From: AG25 sp035517615
GTDB lineage: Bacteria; Gemmatimonadota; Gemmatimonadetes; Gemmatimonadales; GWC2-71-9
Assembly (NCBI GenBank): GCA_035517615.1
Contig: DATIYM010000033.1
Span: 39,607 to 103,606, forward strand
Direction: 5' to 3'
Length of the DNA stretch: 64,000 nucleotides
Shown here: in pieces, positions 37,410 to 45,897 of the stretch
Numbering within the stretch: the first letter of the stretch is position 1
How the letters are laid out: every line of letters begins with the position of its first letter
Translations under genes and position numbers: made by a program
The notes under the pieces: generated by a model
Told to the model about the DNA's origin: nothing
What the model saw: only the letters and a program-made list of their open reading frames with translations
Database searches by the model: none

Positions 37410-39893
37410 GTGCTCGCACTCGGCGTGCTCATGGCGCTGCTCGTGGGTGGCCGTTTCGTGGCGATCGAAACGGCTGAGCGCGCGTGGGCGGTGACTCTGG
37501 GCAGCGCGGGAGCCGACGTGTACCTGGCCACCCGGGATTTCGCCCGGCTGGTTCGCGGGCTCGTGCTCCTGGTCGCGATCGCCTGGGGTGTCGCCAACTT
37601 CTACAACGTGTATCGCGCGATCGGATCGGTGCAGCTGCCGCGCCGCCTCGGCGATCTCGAGATCGTGGAAGCCGTGCCGCAGCGCACCCTGCTCGGGATC
37701 ACGATCGCGCTCGGACTGGCGTTCGGCTTGCTGCTCGCCATGGGCACCGGCGACTGGTGGCTCGAGACGCTGCTCGCATCGAAGCCGCCGCGGTTCGGCG
37801 TGACGGACCCGGTGCTGCACCGCGACCTGGGCTTCTACCTCGGCGCGCTCCCCTGGGCCGTCACACTCCAGCGCTTCGCGCTGCGTGCCACGCTGGCCGC
37901 GGTGCTCGTGATCGCCCTCCTCTACCTCGGGATCGGATCGCTGCGGTTCACCGGCTGGCGCCCGACCGCGAGCGCACACGCCCGTACGCATCTTGGTGTG
38001 CTGCTTGCATTGCTTGGCGTCGCGCTGCTCCGGGGCGCCATGCTCGATCCCGCCGAGGTGGTGGCGGGCCTGCACGGAAGCCTCGACCGGGGAGCACTGG
38101 TGGTGCGCCTGCCCGGCGCGCCGTTCGTGGCGGTCTGCGCCGCGGTCGCGTGCATCGCCAGCATCGTCTGGATCGTTCGCGATCACAACCGCGCGCTCGG
38201 CATGGCCTGGGCGGCATTGCTCGCGGTGGCGTTGCTGGTCTATCTCATCGTCCCGAACATCGTGCGGGGCGGTGTGACGGCGCCGGATGTCCGCATCGGA
38301 CCGCTCGAGCGCATCGCATTGGGTGCCGAGTGGAACGAGGGAGAGCTGCCGCACGGCTTCCCGACTCTGGCGGCCGCGTTGAGTCACGTGCCGGTGTGGG
38401 ATCCCGATCGCGTCGGCGCGATGGTGCGCCGGTCGTCCCAGTGGAGCCGCCACGCGCAGATCGCGGGCGCGGCGCTCACGGCCTCGTCACCTGGAGCTTC
38501 AGGTCCCGCGAGCGCGCCCTTGCCGCGCTGGCTCGTGGTTCCGTCGCCCACGGTTCTGCCGGCGGTGCGCGATTCGACCTCGGCGTCTTCTCCGCTCACT
38601 CCGCCTGCCTGGAACGATCAACATCGCGGAGCGCTGGCGCATACCGATCGACCATTGGCCGCCCTCGAGATCGATTCCGGACTGGCACTGACGCCGGTGG
38701 CCACCCGCGATTCGGTGTTCTGGTATGGTCCGGGATTTCGGGAATTCGCCGTCGCGGCGCCTGACACCTGGCCTGAGACTCGCACGGGCGGCATCCCGCT
38801 CAGTGGGTGGTGGCGACGCACCGCGCTCGCGTGGGTGCTCCAGAGTCCCGAGCTCGCGCGCCACGAGACCGATGGCGTCTTGCTCCTGTGGCGTCGCGAC
38901 GCGGCCGAGCGGCTCTCGCGGCTCGCGCCCTTCGCCACGTTCGATGATCCGATACCGCTCGTGACCAATCGCGGCACGCTCATGTGGCTTTCGTACGGGT
39001 ATCTCGCAAGCGATTACTTCCCGCTGTCGCGCGGAATCGCGTGGCCGGATGGCAGCGGCGACGAGCTGGTGCGGTACCTGCGAGTCGGGCTCGTGGGCGT
39101 GGTCGATGCCGCGCGGGGGACGACCGTCCTCTATCTCGCCCCTGGCGCCGATTCGCTCGCCACCGCCTGGGGCCGCATCTTCGCGCCGCTGATCCAGCCC
39201 GCGGATTCGCTTCCCGAAGCCCTGGGAACCGCGTTGCCGTTTCCGCGCGACGCATTTCGCGCCGCTGTGGTCGAGCTGCTGCGCAGCCGCGGCGACTCGG
39301 CCGCCTGGCAACCCCGGCCCAGAGAACCCTACGAGCTCATCGCTCCGCGCGATTCCTCCGACAGCGGCATGCGTATGTGGATGGCGCAGGGATTCGAGAC
39401 CGGCACTCCGGCGCAATTCGCCGCGCTCCTCGGCGCGACCATGTCGCCGCGCGGTCCCATCTTTCACGTGTGGCGTGCCGCGGGACCCACGCAGTTTCCA
39501 ACCGACCTGCTGGGCTCACCCGAAACGGCACCGGGGCTCATCCGCATCTGGACAGCGGGCGGATCGCTCGTGACGGAGCAGGGGCTGTTCGTGCAGCCGG
39601 CGACGACCGAATCGCCGAAGGGGCTGAGCCAGGTGTACATCACCTGGGGTGACCGCGCGGCCAATGGCCCGACACCATCCAGCGCGCTGCATAACCTGCT
39701 CACCGGCACGACGCCCGCGCTCCCGGCCGACACTTCGCTCACGGCTCGCTGGGAGGCTGTGCGGCGCCTCGCCGCCGCAGCGGACAGCGCGCTCAGCGCC
39801 GGGAATCTCGAAGCCTTTGGACGGCTGTACGGAGAGCTGACGCGGCTGCTCGGGGTCGGTACCGCACATCCCGGCGTGCGACCGCACCGCTGA
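37410..39893 (+). CDS. UPF0182-family membrane protein
   Basis: Large membrane protein of unknown function, 827 residues. The N-terminal third has about seven helices and the family segment FGVTDPVLHRDLGFYLGALPW. The remainder is a large, probably extracytoplasmic domain with SRLAPFATFDDPIPLV, YGYLASDYFPLS and YLRVGLVGVVDAARGTTVLY, which match the family pattern. A low-complexity Ala/Ser/Pro stretch near residues 355-400 interrupts it. The start is GTG 37410, 26 bases after the phosphohexomutase stop. It precedes arcC by 2 bases. The family is best known in cyanobacteria, actinobacteria and firmicutes. Confidence 0.8.
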   Translation: MLALGVLMALLVGGRFVAIETAERAWAVTLGSAGADVYLATRDFARLVRGLVLLVAIAWGVANFYNVYRAIGSVQLPRRLGDLEIVEAVPQRTLLGITIALGLAFGLLLAMGTGDWWLETLLASKPPRFGVTDPVLHRDLGFYLGALPWAVTLQRFALRATLAAVLVIALLYLGIGSLRFTGWRPTASAHARTHLGVLLALLGVALLRGAMLDPAEVVAGLHGSLDRGALVVRLPGAPFVAVCAAVACIASIVWIVRDHNRALGMAWAALLAVALLVYLIVPNIVRGGVTAPDVRIGPLERIALGAEWNEGELPHGFPTLAAALSHVPVWDPDRVGAMVRRSSQWSRHAQIAGAALTASSPGASGPASAPLPRWLVVPSPTVLPAVRDSTSASSPLTPPAWNDQHRGALAHTDRPLAALEIDSGLALTPVATRDSVFWYGPGFREFAVAAPDTWPETRTGGIPLSGWWRRTALAWVLQSPELARHETDGVLLLWRRDAAERLSRLAPFATFDDPIPLVTNRGTLMWLSYGYLASDYFPLSRGIAWPDGSGDELVRYLRVGLVGVVDAARGTTVLYLAPGADSLATAWGRIFAPLIQPADSLPEALGTALPFPRDAFRAAVVELLRSRGDSAAWQPRPREPYELIAPRDSSDSGMRMWMAQGFETGTPAQFAALLGATMSPRGPIFHVWRAAGPTQFPTDLLGSPETAPGLIRIWTAGGSLVTEQGLFVQPATTESPKGLSQVYITWGDRAANGPTPSSALHNLLTGTTPALPADTSLTARWEAVRRLAAAADSALSAGNLEAFGRLYGELTRLLGVGTAHPGVRPHR

Positions 39894-39895
39894 CC

Positions 39896-40795
39896 ATGAC
39901 CCCCTCTGCCTCGGGACCGAAGACGATCGTCGTGGCGCTCGGCGGAAACGCGGTCGCTCCGCCGGGAGAGCGCGCGACGATTGCCAATCAGTTTCGCCAC
40001 ACGCGTGAAAGCCTCGCGCCGATCGTGGAGCTGGCTCGTCTGGGGTGGCGGATCGCGCTGGTCCACGGAAACGGCCCGCAGGTCGGCGACGCGCTCGCCC
40101 GCACGGAGATCGCCGCGCCCACGATCGAGCCGCTGCCGCTCGGCGTGCTCGTCGCGGCGACGGCGGGGTGGATGGGATACATGATTCAGCAGTCGCTCCA
40201 GAACGCCCTGGCGCGCGCGGGCATTTCGAGACGAGCGGTTACACTCATCACGCAAACCCGCTGCGCGGCTGACGACCCCGAGCTCGCGCGGCCGAGCAAA
40301 CCGATCGGGCACCAGCCGTGGCAACGGCTCGCGCCCAGTCCCAGGCCTCTCGAGATCGTCGAAAGCGCAATGGTATCCGATCTCGTCAGCGCCGGACACA
40401 TCGTGATCGCCTGCGGCGGCGGGGGACCGCCGGTCTACACCGACCCCGGGCTCGGGCTCGAGGGGATCGATGCTGTGGTGGACAAGGACCGCGTCGCCGC
40501 CATTCTCGCGGTAGGCATCGCCGCGGACGTCCTGTTGATTCTCACGAATGTGTCGGCCGTGTACCGCGGGTATGGCACGCCGCACGAGGAACGACTCACC
40601 CACCTGGGTCTCGACGACGTGACTCGTCTCTTGTCCGGAAACGAGCTCGGGACCGGCAGCATGCGGCCGAAGGTCGAGGCCGCGGGGGAATTCGTCCGAG
40701 TGGGCGGCGGCCGCGCCGTCATCGCCGAGCTGGCGGATGGACTGGCGGCGCTCGACGGACGGAGCGGGACCACGATTACTCGAGCGGCTTCGTGA
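39896..40795 (+). CDS. arcC: carbamate kinase
   Basis: Transfers phosphate between carbamoyl phosphate and ADP, making ATP in catabolic settings. 299 residues of the amino-acid-kinase fold: VVALGGNAVAPPGE at the N-terminus, LVHGNGPQVGD, IACGGGGPPV and VDKDRVAAILA. LTNVSAVYRGYGTPHEE and GSMRPKVEAA near the C-terminus fit ArcC rather than aspartokinases. No arginine deiminase or ornithine carbamoyltransferase lies nearby. sucC overlaps its stop by 4 bases. Confidence 0.92.
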   Translation: MTPSASGPKTIVVALGGNAVAPPGERATIANQFRHTRESLAPIVELARLGWRIALVHGNGPQVGDALARTEIAAPTIEPLPLGVLVAATAGWMGYMIQQSLQNALARAGISRRAVTLITQTRCAADDPELARPSKPIGHQPWQRLAPSPRPLEIVESAMVSDLVSAGHIVIACGGGGPPVYTDPGLGLEGIDAVVDKDRVAAILAVGIAADVLLILTNVSAVYRGYGTPHEERLTHLGLDDVTRLLSGNELGTGSMRPKVEAAGEFVRVGGGRAVIAELADGLAALDGRSGTTITRAAS

Positions 40796-41934
40796 ACCTG
40801 CACGAATATCAGGCACGCGAGCTGCTGAGCCGGTACGGCATCGTGTTTCCGGAGGGAAGCATCGCGAGCACGCCCGCCGAGGTACGAGACATCGCCTCGC
40901 GCATCGGGACCGTGGTCATCAAAGCCCAGGTGCACACGGGCGGGAGGGGAAAGGCGGGTGGGGTCAAGGTCGCACGCAATCCCGACGAGGCGGCGGAGCA
41001 CGCGAAGCGTATTCTCGGCTCGACCATCCGCGGCTTGAGAGTCGGCAGGGTGCTCGTCGTTCCGGCCGCAACGATCGCCACCGAGGCATACGTGGGGCTG
41101 ATCGTCGATCGCGAAGCGGGGGCGCCGGTGCTGATGGTCAGTCCGGCAGGTGGCGTCGATATCGAGGAAGTGGCCGGCAAGACGCCGGAGCACATCCATC
41201 GGGCGACGATCGATCCTCGCTATGGCCTACTCCCGCATCAGGCCATGGCGCTCGGGTTCCATCTGTATCGCGACGTGAAGCTGGTGCGAGCCGCGGCGGA
41301 ATTGATGCAGCGGCTCTACGCGGCGTTCTCGGCGCTCGGCGGGACGCTCGTCGAAATCAATCCGCTGGCCACCACACCCGACGGGACGCTCGTTCCCCTC
41401 GATGCGAAGATCGTGATCGACGATTCCGAGCTGCCGCGGCATCCGAAGCTGGCCGAGCTGCGCGATCCCGAGTCTGAGGATCCGTCGGAGCAGCTGGCCC
41501 GCGCCGCCGGCCTCTCGTTCATCAAGCTCACGGGTTCGGTGGGGTGCTGCGTCAATGGCGCCGGGCTGGCGATGGCCACCATGGACCTGGTCAAGTTCTA
41601 CGGCGGTGAGCCGGCCAATTTTCTCGACATCGGCGGCAGCTCGAATCCGCAGAAGGTGGTGGCGGCTCTGCGGATTATCACGGCCGACTCGTCCGTCCGA
41701 GCCATCCTGTTCAACATCTTTGGCGGGATCACGCGCTGCGACGATGTGGCGAACGGCATCGTGCAGGCCACCCGCGAGCTCGCGGTTCGCGTGCCGATCG
41801 TGATCCGCCTGACGGGGACGAACGAGGCGAAAGCGGTGGCGATTCTCACTGAGGCTGGTTTTGCGGCGCTCACCGACATGGATCAGGCCGTCGAGCGGGC
41901 CGTGTACCTCGCGAGTCCGGAGCGCGGCCGGTGA
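40792..41934 (+). CDS. sucC: succinyl-CoA synthetase beta subunit
   Basis: ADP/GDP-forming subunit of succinyl-CoA ligase in the TCA cycle, a substrate-level phosphorylation step. 380 residues with MNLHEYQARELL at the N-terminus, the ATP-grasp segment KAQVHTGGRGKAGGVK near 44, EINPLATTPDG with the metal site, and NFLDIGGSSNPQKV. FNIFGGITRCDDVANG is the CoA-ligase part. The start is GTG 40792, overlapping arcC, and sucD overlaps its end. Confidence 0.96.
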   Translation: MNLHEYQARELLSRYGIVFPEGSIASTPAEVRDIASRIGTVVIKAQVHTGGRGKAGGVKVARNPDEAAEHAKRILGSTIRGLRVGRVLVVPAATIATEAYVGLIVDREAGAPVLMVSPAGGVDIEEVAGKTPEHIHRATIDPRYGLLPHQAMALGFHLYRDVKLVRAAAELMQRLYAAFSALGGTLVEINPLATTPDGTLVPLDAKIVIDDSELPRHPKLAELRDPESEDPSEQLARAAGLSFIKLTGSVGCCVNGAGLAMATMDLVKFYGGEPANFLDIGGSSNPQKVVAALRIITADSSVRAILFNIFGGITRCDDVANGIVQATRELAVRVPIVIRLTGTNEAKAVAILTEAGFAALTDMDQAVERAVYLASPERGR

Positions 41935-42806
41935 GCATTTTCATCGATGACCGGACGCGCGTCGTAGTGCAGGGGATTACGGGGCGCGACGGTTCGTTTC
42001 ATGCGCGGCAGATGCTGGCGTACGGAACGTCCATCGTCGCTGGCGTGACACCAGGTCGCGGCGGCGAGCGCTTCGAGGATCGCGTTCCCGTGTTCAACCT
42101 GATGTCGCAGGCGATGCAGGAAACCGATCCACGCCCCAACACCGCCGTGATCTACGTCCCGGCCATGAATGCCGCCGCCGCGATCTACGAGGCTGCGGAC
42201 GCCGGAGTCGAGCTGATCGTGTGCATCACCGAGGGGATTCCCGTGCTCGACATGACGCGGGTGATGCCGTATCTGCGCGAGCGCCGCGTGCGGCTGATCG
42301 GTCCCAATTGCCCCGGCCTCATTTCGCCGGGGAAGAGCAAGGTCGGAATCATTCCCGGAAACATCTGCCGCGCCGGTCGCGTGGGCGTCGTGTCGCGCAG
42401 CGGCACGCTGACGTACGAGATCGTGCATCAGCTCTCGACTCACGGCTTTGGCCAATCGACGTGTGTCGGGATCGGCGGGGACCCGATCATCGGGACCCGA
42501 TTCGTCGATTGCCTCGCCGCCTTCGAGGGCGATTCCGAGACGGACGCCGTGGTCATGATCGGCGAAATCGGCGGCACGGATGAGCAGCACGCCGCCGAGT
42601 TCGTCCGGTCGTCCATGCGGAAGCCCGTGGTCGGCTTCATCGCCGGCCGGACCGCGCCGCCCGGACGGCGCATGGGGCATGCGGGAGCGATTGTCTCGGG
42701 AGCCGGCGGCGGTGCCGCCGATAAGATCGCGGCGTTCGAGCAGGCCGGCATTCGCGTCATGCAACGCCCCGCCGACGTCGTGCCGCTGCTCACGGAGGCG
42801 AGATGA
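41931..42806 (+). CDS. sucD: succinyl-CoA synthetase alpha subunit
   Basis: CoA-binding, phospho-histidine subunit. 291 residues. The CoA-binding start QGITGRDGSFHARQML is followed by GVTPGRGGE, then IGPNCPGLISPG. The phosphorylated His lies in RRMGHAGAIVSG near residue 247. It overlaps sucC and the following EIIA-CBS gene by 4 bases each, so the run arcC-sucC-sucD-EIIA/CBS is tightly coupled. Confidence 0.96.
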   Translation: MSIFIDDRTRVVVQGITGRDGSFHARQMLAYGTSIVAGVTPGRGGERFEDRVPVFNLMSQAMQETDPRPNTAVIYVPAMNAAAAIYEAADAGVELIVCITEGIPVLDMTRVMPYLRERRVRLIGPNCPGLISPGKSKVGIIPGNICRAGRVGVVSRSGTLTYEIVHQLSTHGFGQSTCVGIGGDPIIGTRFVDCLAAFEGDSETDAVVMIGEIGGTDEQHAAEFVRSSMRKPVVGFIAGRTAPPGRRMGHAGAIVSGAGGGAADKIAAFEQAGIRVMQRPADVVPLLTEAR

Positions 42807-43711
42807 AACTCCGCGACATTCTCCGTCCCGAGCATGTGATCGTTCCGCTCACCGCGACGACGGTGAAGCAGGCAACGGACCAGCTTGCCGGACGGCTGAT
42901 GGCGACCGGGGCGGTGGCCGATCCGAGTCGGCTGCGGGCCGTCATTCAGAACACCTGGCCCGAGGATCTGGTGAGCGTCGGTGAATTCGCGTTTCTGCCG
43001 CATTTTCGCACCGAAGCGGTGCATCACCTCGAAACCGCAGTCGGGATCGCGCCCGAGGCGATCCGGTGGGAGAAGGACACGAACCGCGCCGCGCGCGTGG
43101 TGATTTTCATCGTCGCCCCGCCGCGCGACACGCCCACCTATCTCCAGGTCGTCGGCGCGTTCGCTCGCATCCTGTCAGATCCTGGAACGCTCTCGGCGCT
43201 GCACGCCGCGAAGACCCCGGCTGACGTTCTCGCGCTGCCCGCGCTGTCCGCCGTGGATCTCCCCACGCATCTCCTGGTTCGCGACGTCATGACGACGCGG
43301 GTGTTGTCGATCGGCCCCGAGACCCCGCTCGGCAGCGTGGCGCGCATGATGGTCGAGCAGGACGTGCGTGCCCTGCCCGTGGTGGACGACGGCGGAGTGC
43401 TGCTGGGCATGGTGGGTCATCGCGAGCTCCTCAAATTCCTGATTCCCGACTATCTGCAGCGGACCAAGAGCGGCGAATTCCGCGCGCCCACGAAGAGCCA
43501 GATTCAGCGCGGCTCGGCCGATCCCAAGACCATTCCCGCGAAGGAAGCCATGGCGCGATCGGTCTTGTGTCTCGCCGAGGATCAGACGCTGACCGATGTC
43601 GCGAACTTGATGAACAGCCGGGATGTGGACCGGTTCCCCGTCGTGCGGGAGGGAAAGGTGGTAGGTTTTCTCACGCGCGCCGATCTCATTCGCCGCCTCA
43701 TCACCCTGTAA
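42803..43711 (+). CDS. PTS EIIA-like domain fused to a CBS-domain pair
   Basis: 302-residue fusion. Residues 1-145 resemble a PtsN/mannitol-type EIIA domain. The predicted phosphorylation site is His67 in FAFLPHFRTEAV, followed by VGIAPEAIRW. Residues 155-302 form two CBS motifs, the first with VRDVMTTRVLSIGPETPLG and ALPVVDDGG, the second with AMARSVLCLAEDQTLTDVANLM and FPVVREGKVVGFL. CBS pairs usually bind adenylates and EIIA domains take phosphate from HPr-like donors, so it may sense energy state. It is coupled to sucD and precedes ndk. No EI, HPr, EIIB or EIIC lies nearby. The function is inference. Confidence 0.8.
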   Translation: MKLRDILRPEHVIVPLTATTVKQATDQLAGRLMATGAVADPSRLRAVIQNTWPEDLVSVGEFAFLPHFRTEAVHHLETAVGIAPEAIRWEKDTNRAARVVIFIVAPPRDTPTYLQVVGAFARILSDPGTLSALHAAKTPADVLALPALSAVDLPTHLLVRDVMTTRVLSIGPETPLGSVARMMVEQDVRALPVVDDGGVLLGMVGHRELLKFLIPDYLQRTKSGEFRAPTKSQIQRGSADPKTIPAKEAMARSVLCLAEDQTLTDVANLMNSRDVDRFPVVREGKVVGFLTRADLIRRLITL

Positions 43712-43740
43712 CACGATCTACCGCCAGGTCCAGGGAGACC

Positions 43741-44151
43741 ATGCTCACGCTCGCCATCGTCAAGCCGGATGCGGTGCAGGCCCGAAACACGGGGAAAATT
43801 CTCGCCCAGCTCGAACAGGCAGGATTCGCGATCCGCGGCGCGCGACTGGTGCACTTGAGCACGCGGCAGGCCGAAGCGTTCTACGCCGTGCATCGGGAGC
43901 GCCCCTTCTTTCGGTCGCTCGTAACGTTCATGACATCGGGACCGGGACTGGCCCTGGCCCTCGAGCACCGTGATGCGGTGGCGGCGCTGCGCGAGTTGAT
44001 TGGCGCCACCGATCCCGCCGAGGCGAAACCGGGCACGATTCGCAAGCTGTACGCCGAGTCGAAAGAGCGGAACGCAATCCACGCGTCCGACTCTCCCGAG
44101 AACGCCGCGCGTGAAGTCGCATTCTTTTTCGCCGAGTCGGAGTTGGCTTGA
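43741..44151 (+). CDS. ndk: nucleoside-diphosphate kinase
   Basis: Balances NTP pools through a phospho-histidine intermediate. 136 residues: IVKPDAVQARNTGKI at the N-terminus, FMTSGPGLALAL, GATDPAEAKPGTIRKLYA and the catalytic His in NAIHASDSPENAAREVAFFF. A GGGAG Shine-Dalgarno precedes ATG 43741. Its position after sucCD and the EIIA-CBS gene fits a nucleotide-energy theme. Confidence 0.96.
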   Translation: MLTLAIVKPDAVQARNTGKILAQLEQAGFAIRGARLVHLSTRQAEAFYAVHRERPFFRSLVTFMTSGPGLALALEHRDAVAALRELIGATDPAEAKPGTIRKLYAESKERNAIHASDSPENAAREVAFFFAESELA

Positions 44152-44176
44152 CGCAAGTCCCACAAGGATTTAGCTT
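44148..44176 (+). promoter_or_regulatory. promoter of the DUF177-rpmF-plsX-fab operon
   Basis: TTGACG (44148-44153), 17-base spacer and TAGCTT (44171-44176), overlapping the ndk stop. The DUF177 ATG (44185) is 8 bases after the -10 box, which predicts a leaderless or nearly leaderless mRNA; no Shine-Dalgarno is present. Confidence 0.62.
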
Positions 44177-44184
44177 CGCTGCGC

Positions 44185-44697
44185 ATGTTGCAAGTCGACC
44201 TCCGGGAGCTCACCCGGGGCCCAGTAGAAACGATTGGCGAAATCGCCGAATCTGACCCCCGTCTTCGGGATCTGGACGTTGCGCTGTCGGGCCCGGTACG
44301 CGTGCGCGGACGGTTGCACGCGGCCGGTGAGGGACGATTTTACTGGGACGCGCGGCTCGAGACCCGGGTCCAAGGCGAGTGCCGGCGCTGTCTCGAGCCG
44401 GTGGCCGTCGAGGTCATGGCCCCGATCCGCGCCCTGTTCGTGCAGGGCCCGGAAGGCGAGGACGATCCGGAAGCGTATCCCATTCCCGAGGACGCGACGG
44501 AAATCGACCTCGTGCCGGCGGTTCGCGAGGAGTTGATTCTCGGCGCGCCGCACTTTGTGCAGTGCCGCGAAGACTGCGGCGGGCTGTGCCCGCAGTGTGG
44601 CAAGAACCTGAATGCAGGTCCGTGTGACTGCACGCCGCCCGCCGACCCCCGGTGGACCGGTCTGGCAGCGCCCAAACGCAAGCAGGACGAAAGGTGA
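44185..44697 (+). CDS. DUF177 (YceD-like) protein
   Basis: 170-residue protein of the YceD/DUF177 family, linked in plants and bacteria to 23S rRNA accumulation and commonly adjacent to rpmF. The core has GECRRCLEPVAVEV near residues 67-80. A C-terminal cysteine cluster in CREDCGGLCPQCGKNLNAGPCDC is a likely zinc site. rpmF follows after 3 bases. It appears to be the first gene of the fatty-acid operon and has a strong promoter directly upstream. Confidence 0.87.
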   Translation: MLQVDLRELTRGPVETIGEIAESDPRLRDLDVALSGPVRVRGRLHAAGEGRFYWDARLETRVQGECRRCLEPVAVEVMAPIRALFVQGPEGEDDPEAYPIPEDATEIDLVPAVREELILGAPHFVQCREDCGGLCPQCGKNLNAGPCDCTPPADPRWTGLAAPKRKQDER

Positions 44698-44700
44698 CGT

Positions 44701-44883
44701 ATGGCGGTCCCGAAGCGACGAACTTCCAAGAGAAAGAAGCGCGCCCGGCGCACGCATTACAAGGCGGCCGCGATCGCGCTGCAGCCCTGCCCGCGCTGCC
44801 ACGACCTCAAGCGCCCGCATCACGTCTGTCCCACATGCGGCTACTACGGAGACGTCCAGCGCGTCGCGGTTGAGGACGCGTAA
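44701..44883 (+). CDS. rpmF: 50S ribosomal protein L32
   Basis: 60-residue large-subunit protein with the basic N-terminus AVPKRRTSKRKKRARR and a zinc-binding form: CPRCHDLKRPHHVCPTCGYY holds two CXXC pairs. It lies between DUF177 and plsX, the classic bacterial order; plsX begins at the next base. Confidence 0.97.
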   Translation: MAVPKRRTSKRKKRARRTHYKAAAIALQPCPRCHDLKRPHHVCPTCGYYGDVQRVAVEDA

Positions 44884-45897
44884 GTGATTCGTATCGCACT
44901 CGACGCCATGGGGGGCGATAACGCGCCACGGGTCGAGATCGAGGGTGCGGTCCAGGCGTTGCGCGAGCTTCCGCCCAACTTCACGATCCAGCTAGTCGGC
45001 CGGAAAGGGGACATCGAAGCCGCGCTCGCGAAGTACGACGTGCGCGAATTCGACCGCAAGCGCCTGGAGATCGTCGACGCGCCCGAAGTCGTGGGCATGG
45101 GGGAGAAGCCGCTCGCCGCCGTGAAGAGCAAGCCGCGCTCCTCGATCGCCGTCGGGCTCACGCTCCAAAAAAAGCGCATGTCCGACGCGTTCATCTCGGC
45201 GGGGAACACCGGCGCGGTCATGGCGGCGGCGACACTGCTCCTCCGGCTGCATCAGGGGGTCGAGCGCGCCGCGATCGGCGCGCCGTTTCCGACGGCCGGA
45301 CATCCCGTGCTCGTGATCGATGGCGGCGCCAACGTGGACTGTGACGCCCGCGAGCTCGTGAACTTCGCGCACCTGGGCTCGGTGTACGCCCGTGACGTGC
45401 TCGAGCGCGAGAACCCCGGGGTCGGGCTCCTGAACGTCGGCGAGGAAGACGAGAAGGGAAACGCCGTCGCGAAGGAAGCCCACCAGCTGCTGAAGCAGAC
45501 GCCAGGGATCCATTATCTCGGCAACGTCGAGGGCCGTGACATTCTCGCCGGAACCTCGAAGGGTGGACGCATCGACGTCGTGGTGTGTGACGGCTTTGTC
45601 GGCAACGCCATCCTCAAGTTCTACGAATCGGCCGGACGGATGTTTGCGGGCATGTTGAAGCAGACGTTCCCCGACGTGCTCACGAGACCCGAAGCCAGGC
45701 AGCTGCTCAAGTTTCTCGACTATTCCGAGTACGGCGGGGCGCCGCTCCTGGGAGTCAAAGGCGTGGCCATCATCTGCCACGGCGCGTCGCCCGCCGGTGC
45801 GATCAAGAACGCGATCCGCGTGGGCCTGCAGATGGTCGCAAGCCGGCTCGATCAGGACATCGGCGCCGAGTTCGCCGGTGGAGGCGCCGTCGCGTGA
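44884..45897 (+). CDS. plsX: phosphate acyltransferase PlsX
   Basis: Makes acyl-phosphate from acyl-ACP for phospholipid synthesis. 337 residues with IALDAMGGDNAPRVEIEGA at the N-terminus, SAGNTGAVMAAATLLL near 100, VIDGGANVDCD and CDGFVGNAILKFYES. The start is GTG 44884, directly after the rpmF stop; fabH overlaps the end by 4 bases. Confidence 0.96.
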   Translation: MIRIALDAMGGDNAPRVEIEGAVQALRELPPNFTIQLVGRKGDIEAALAKYDVREFDRKRLEIVDAPEVVGMGEKPLAAVKSKPRSSIAVGLTLQKKRMSDAFISAGNTGAVMAAATLLLRLHQGVERAAIGAPFPTAGHPVLVIDGGANVDCDARELVNFAHLGSVYARDVLERENPGVGLLNVGEEDEKGNAVAKEAHQLLKQTPGIHYLGNVEGRDILAGTSKGGRIDVVVCDGFVGNAILKFYESAGRMFAGMLKQTFPDVLTRPEARQLLKFLDYSEYGGAPLLGVKGVAIICHGASPAGAIKNAIRVGLQMVASRLDQDIGAEFAGGGAVA

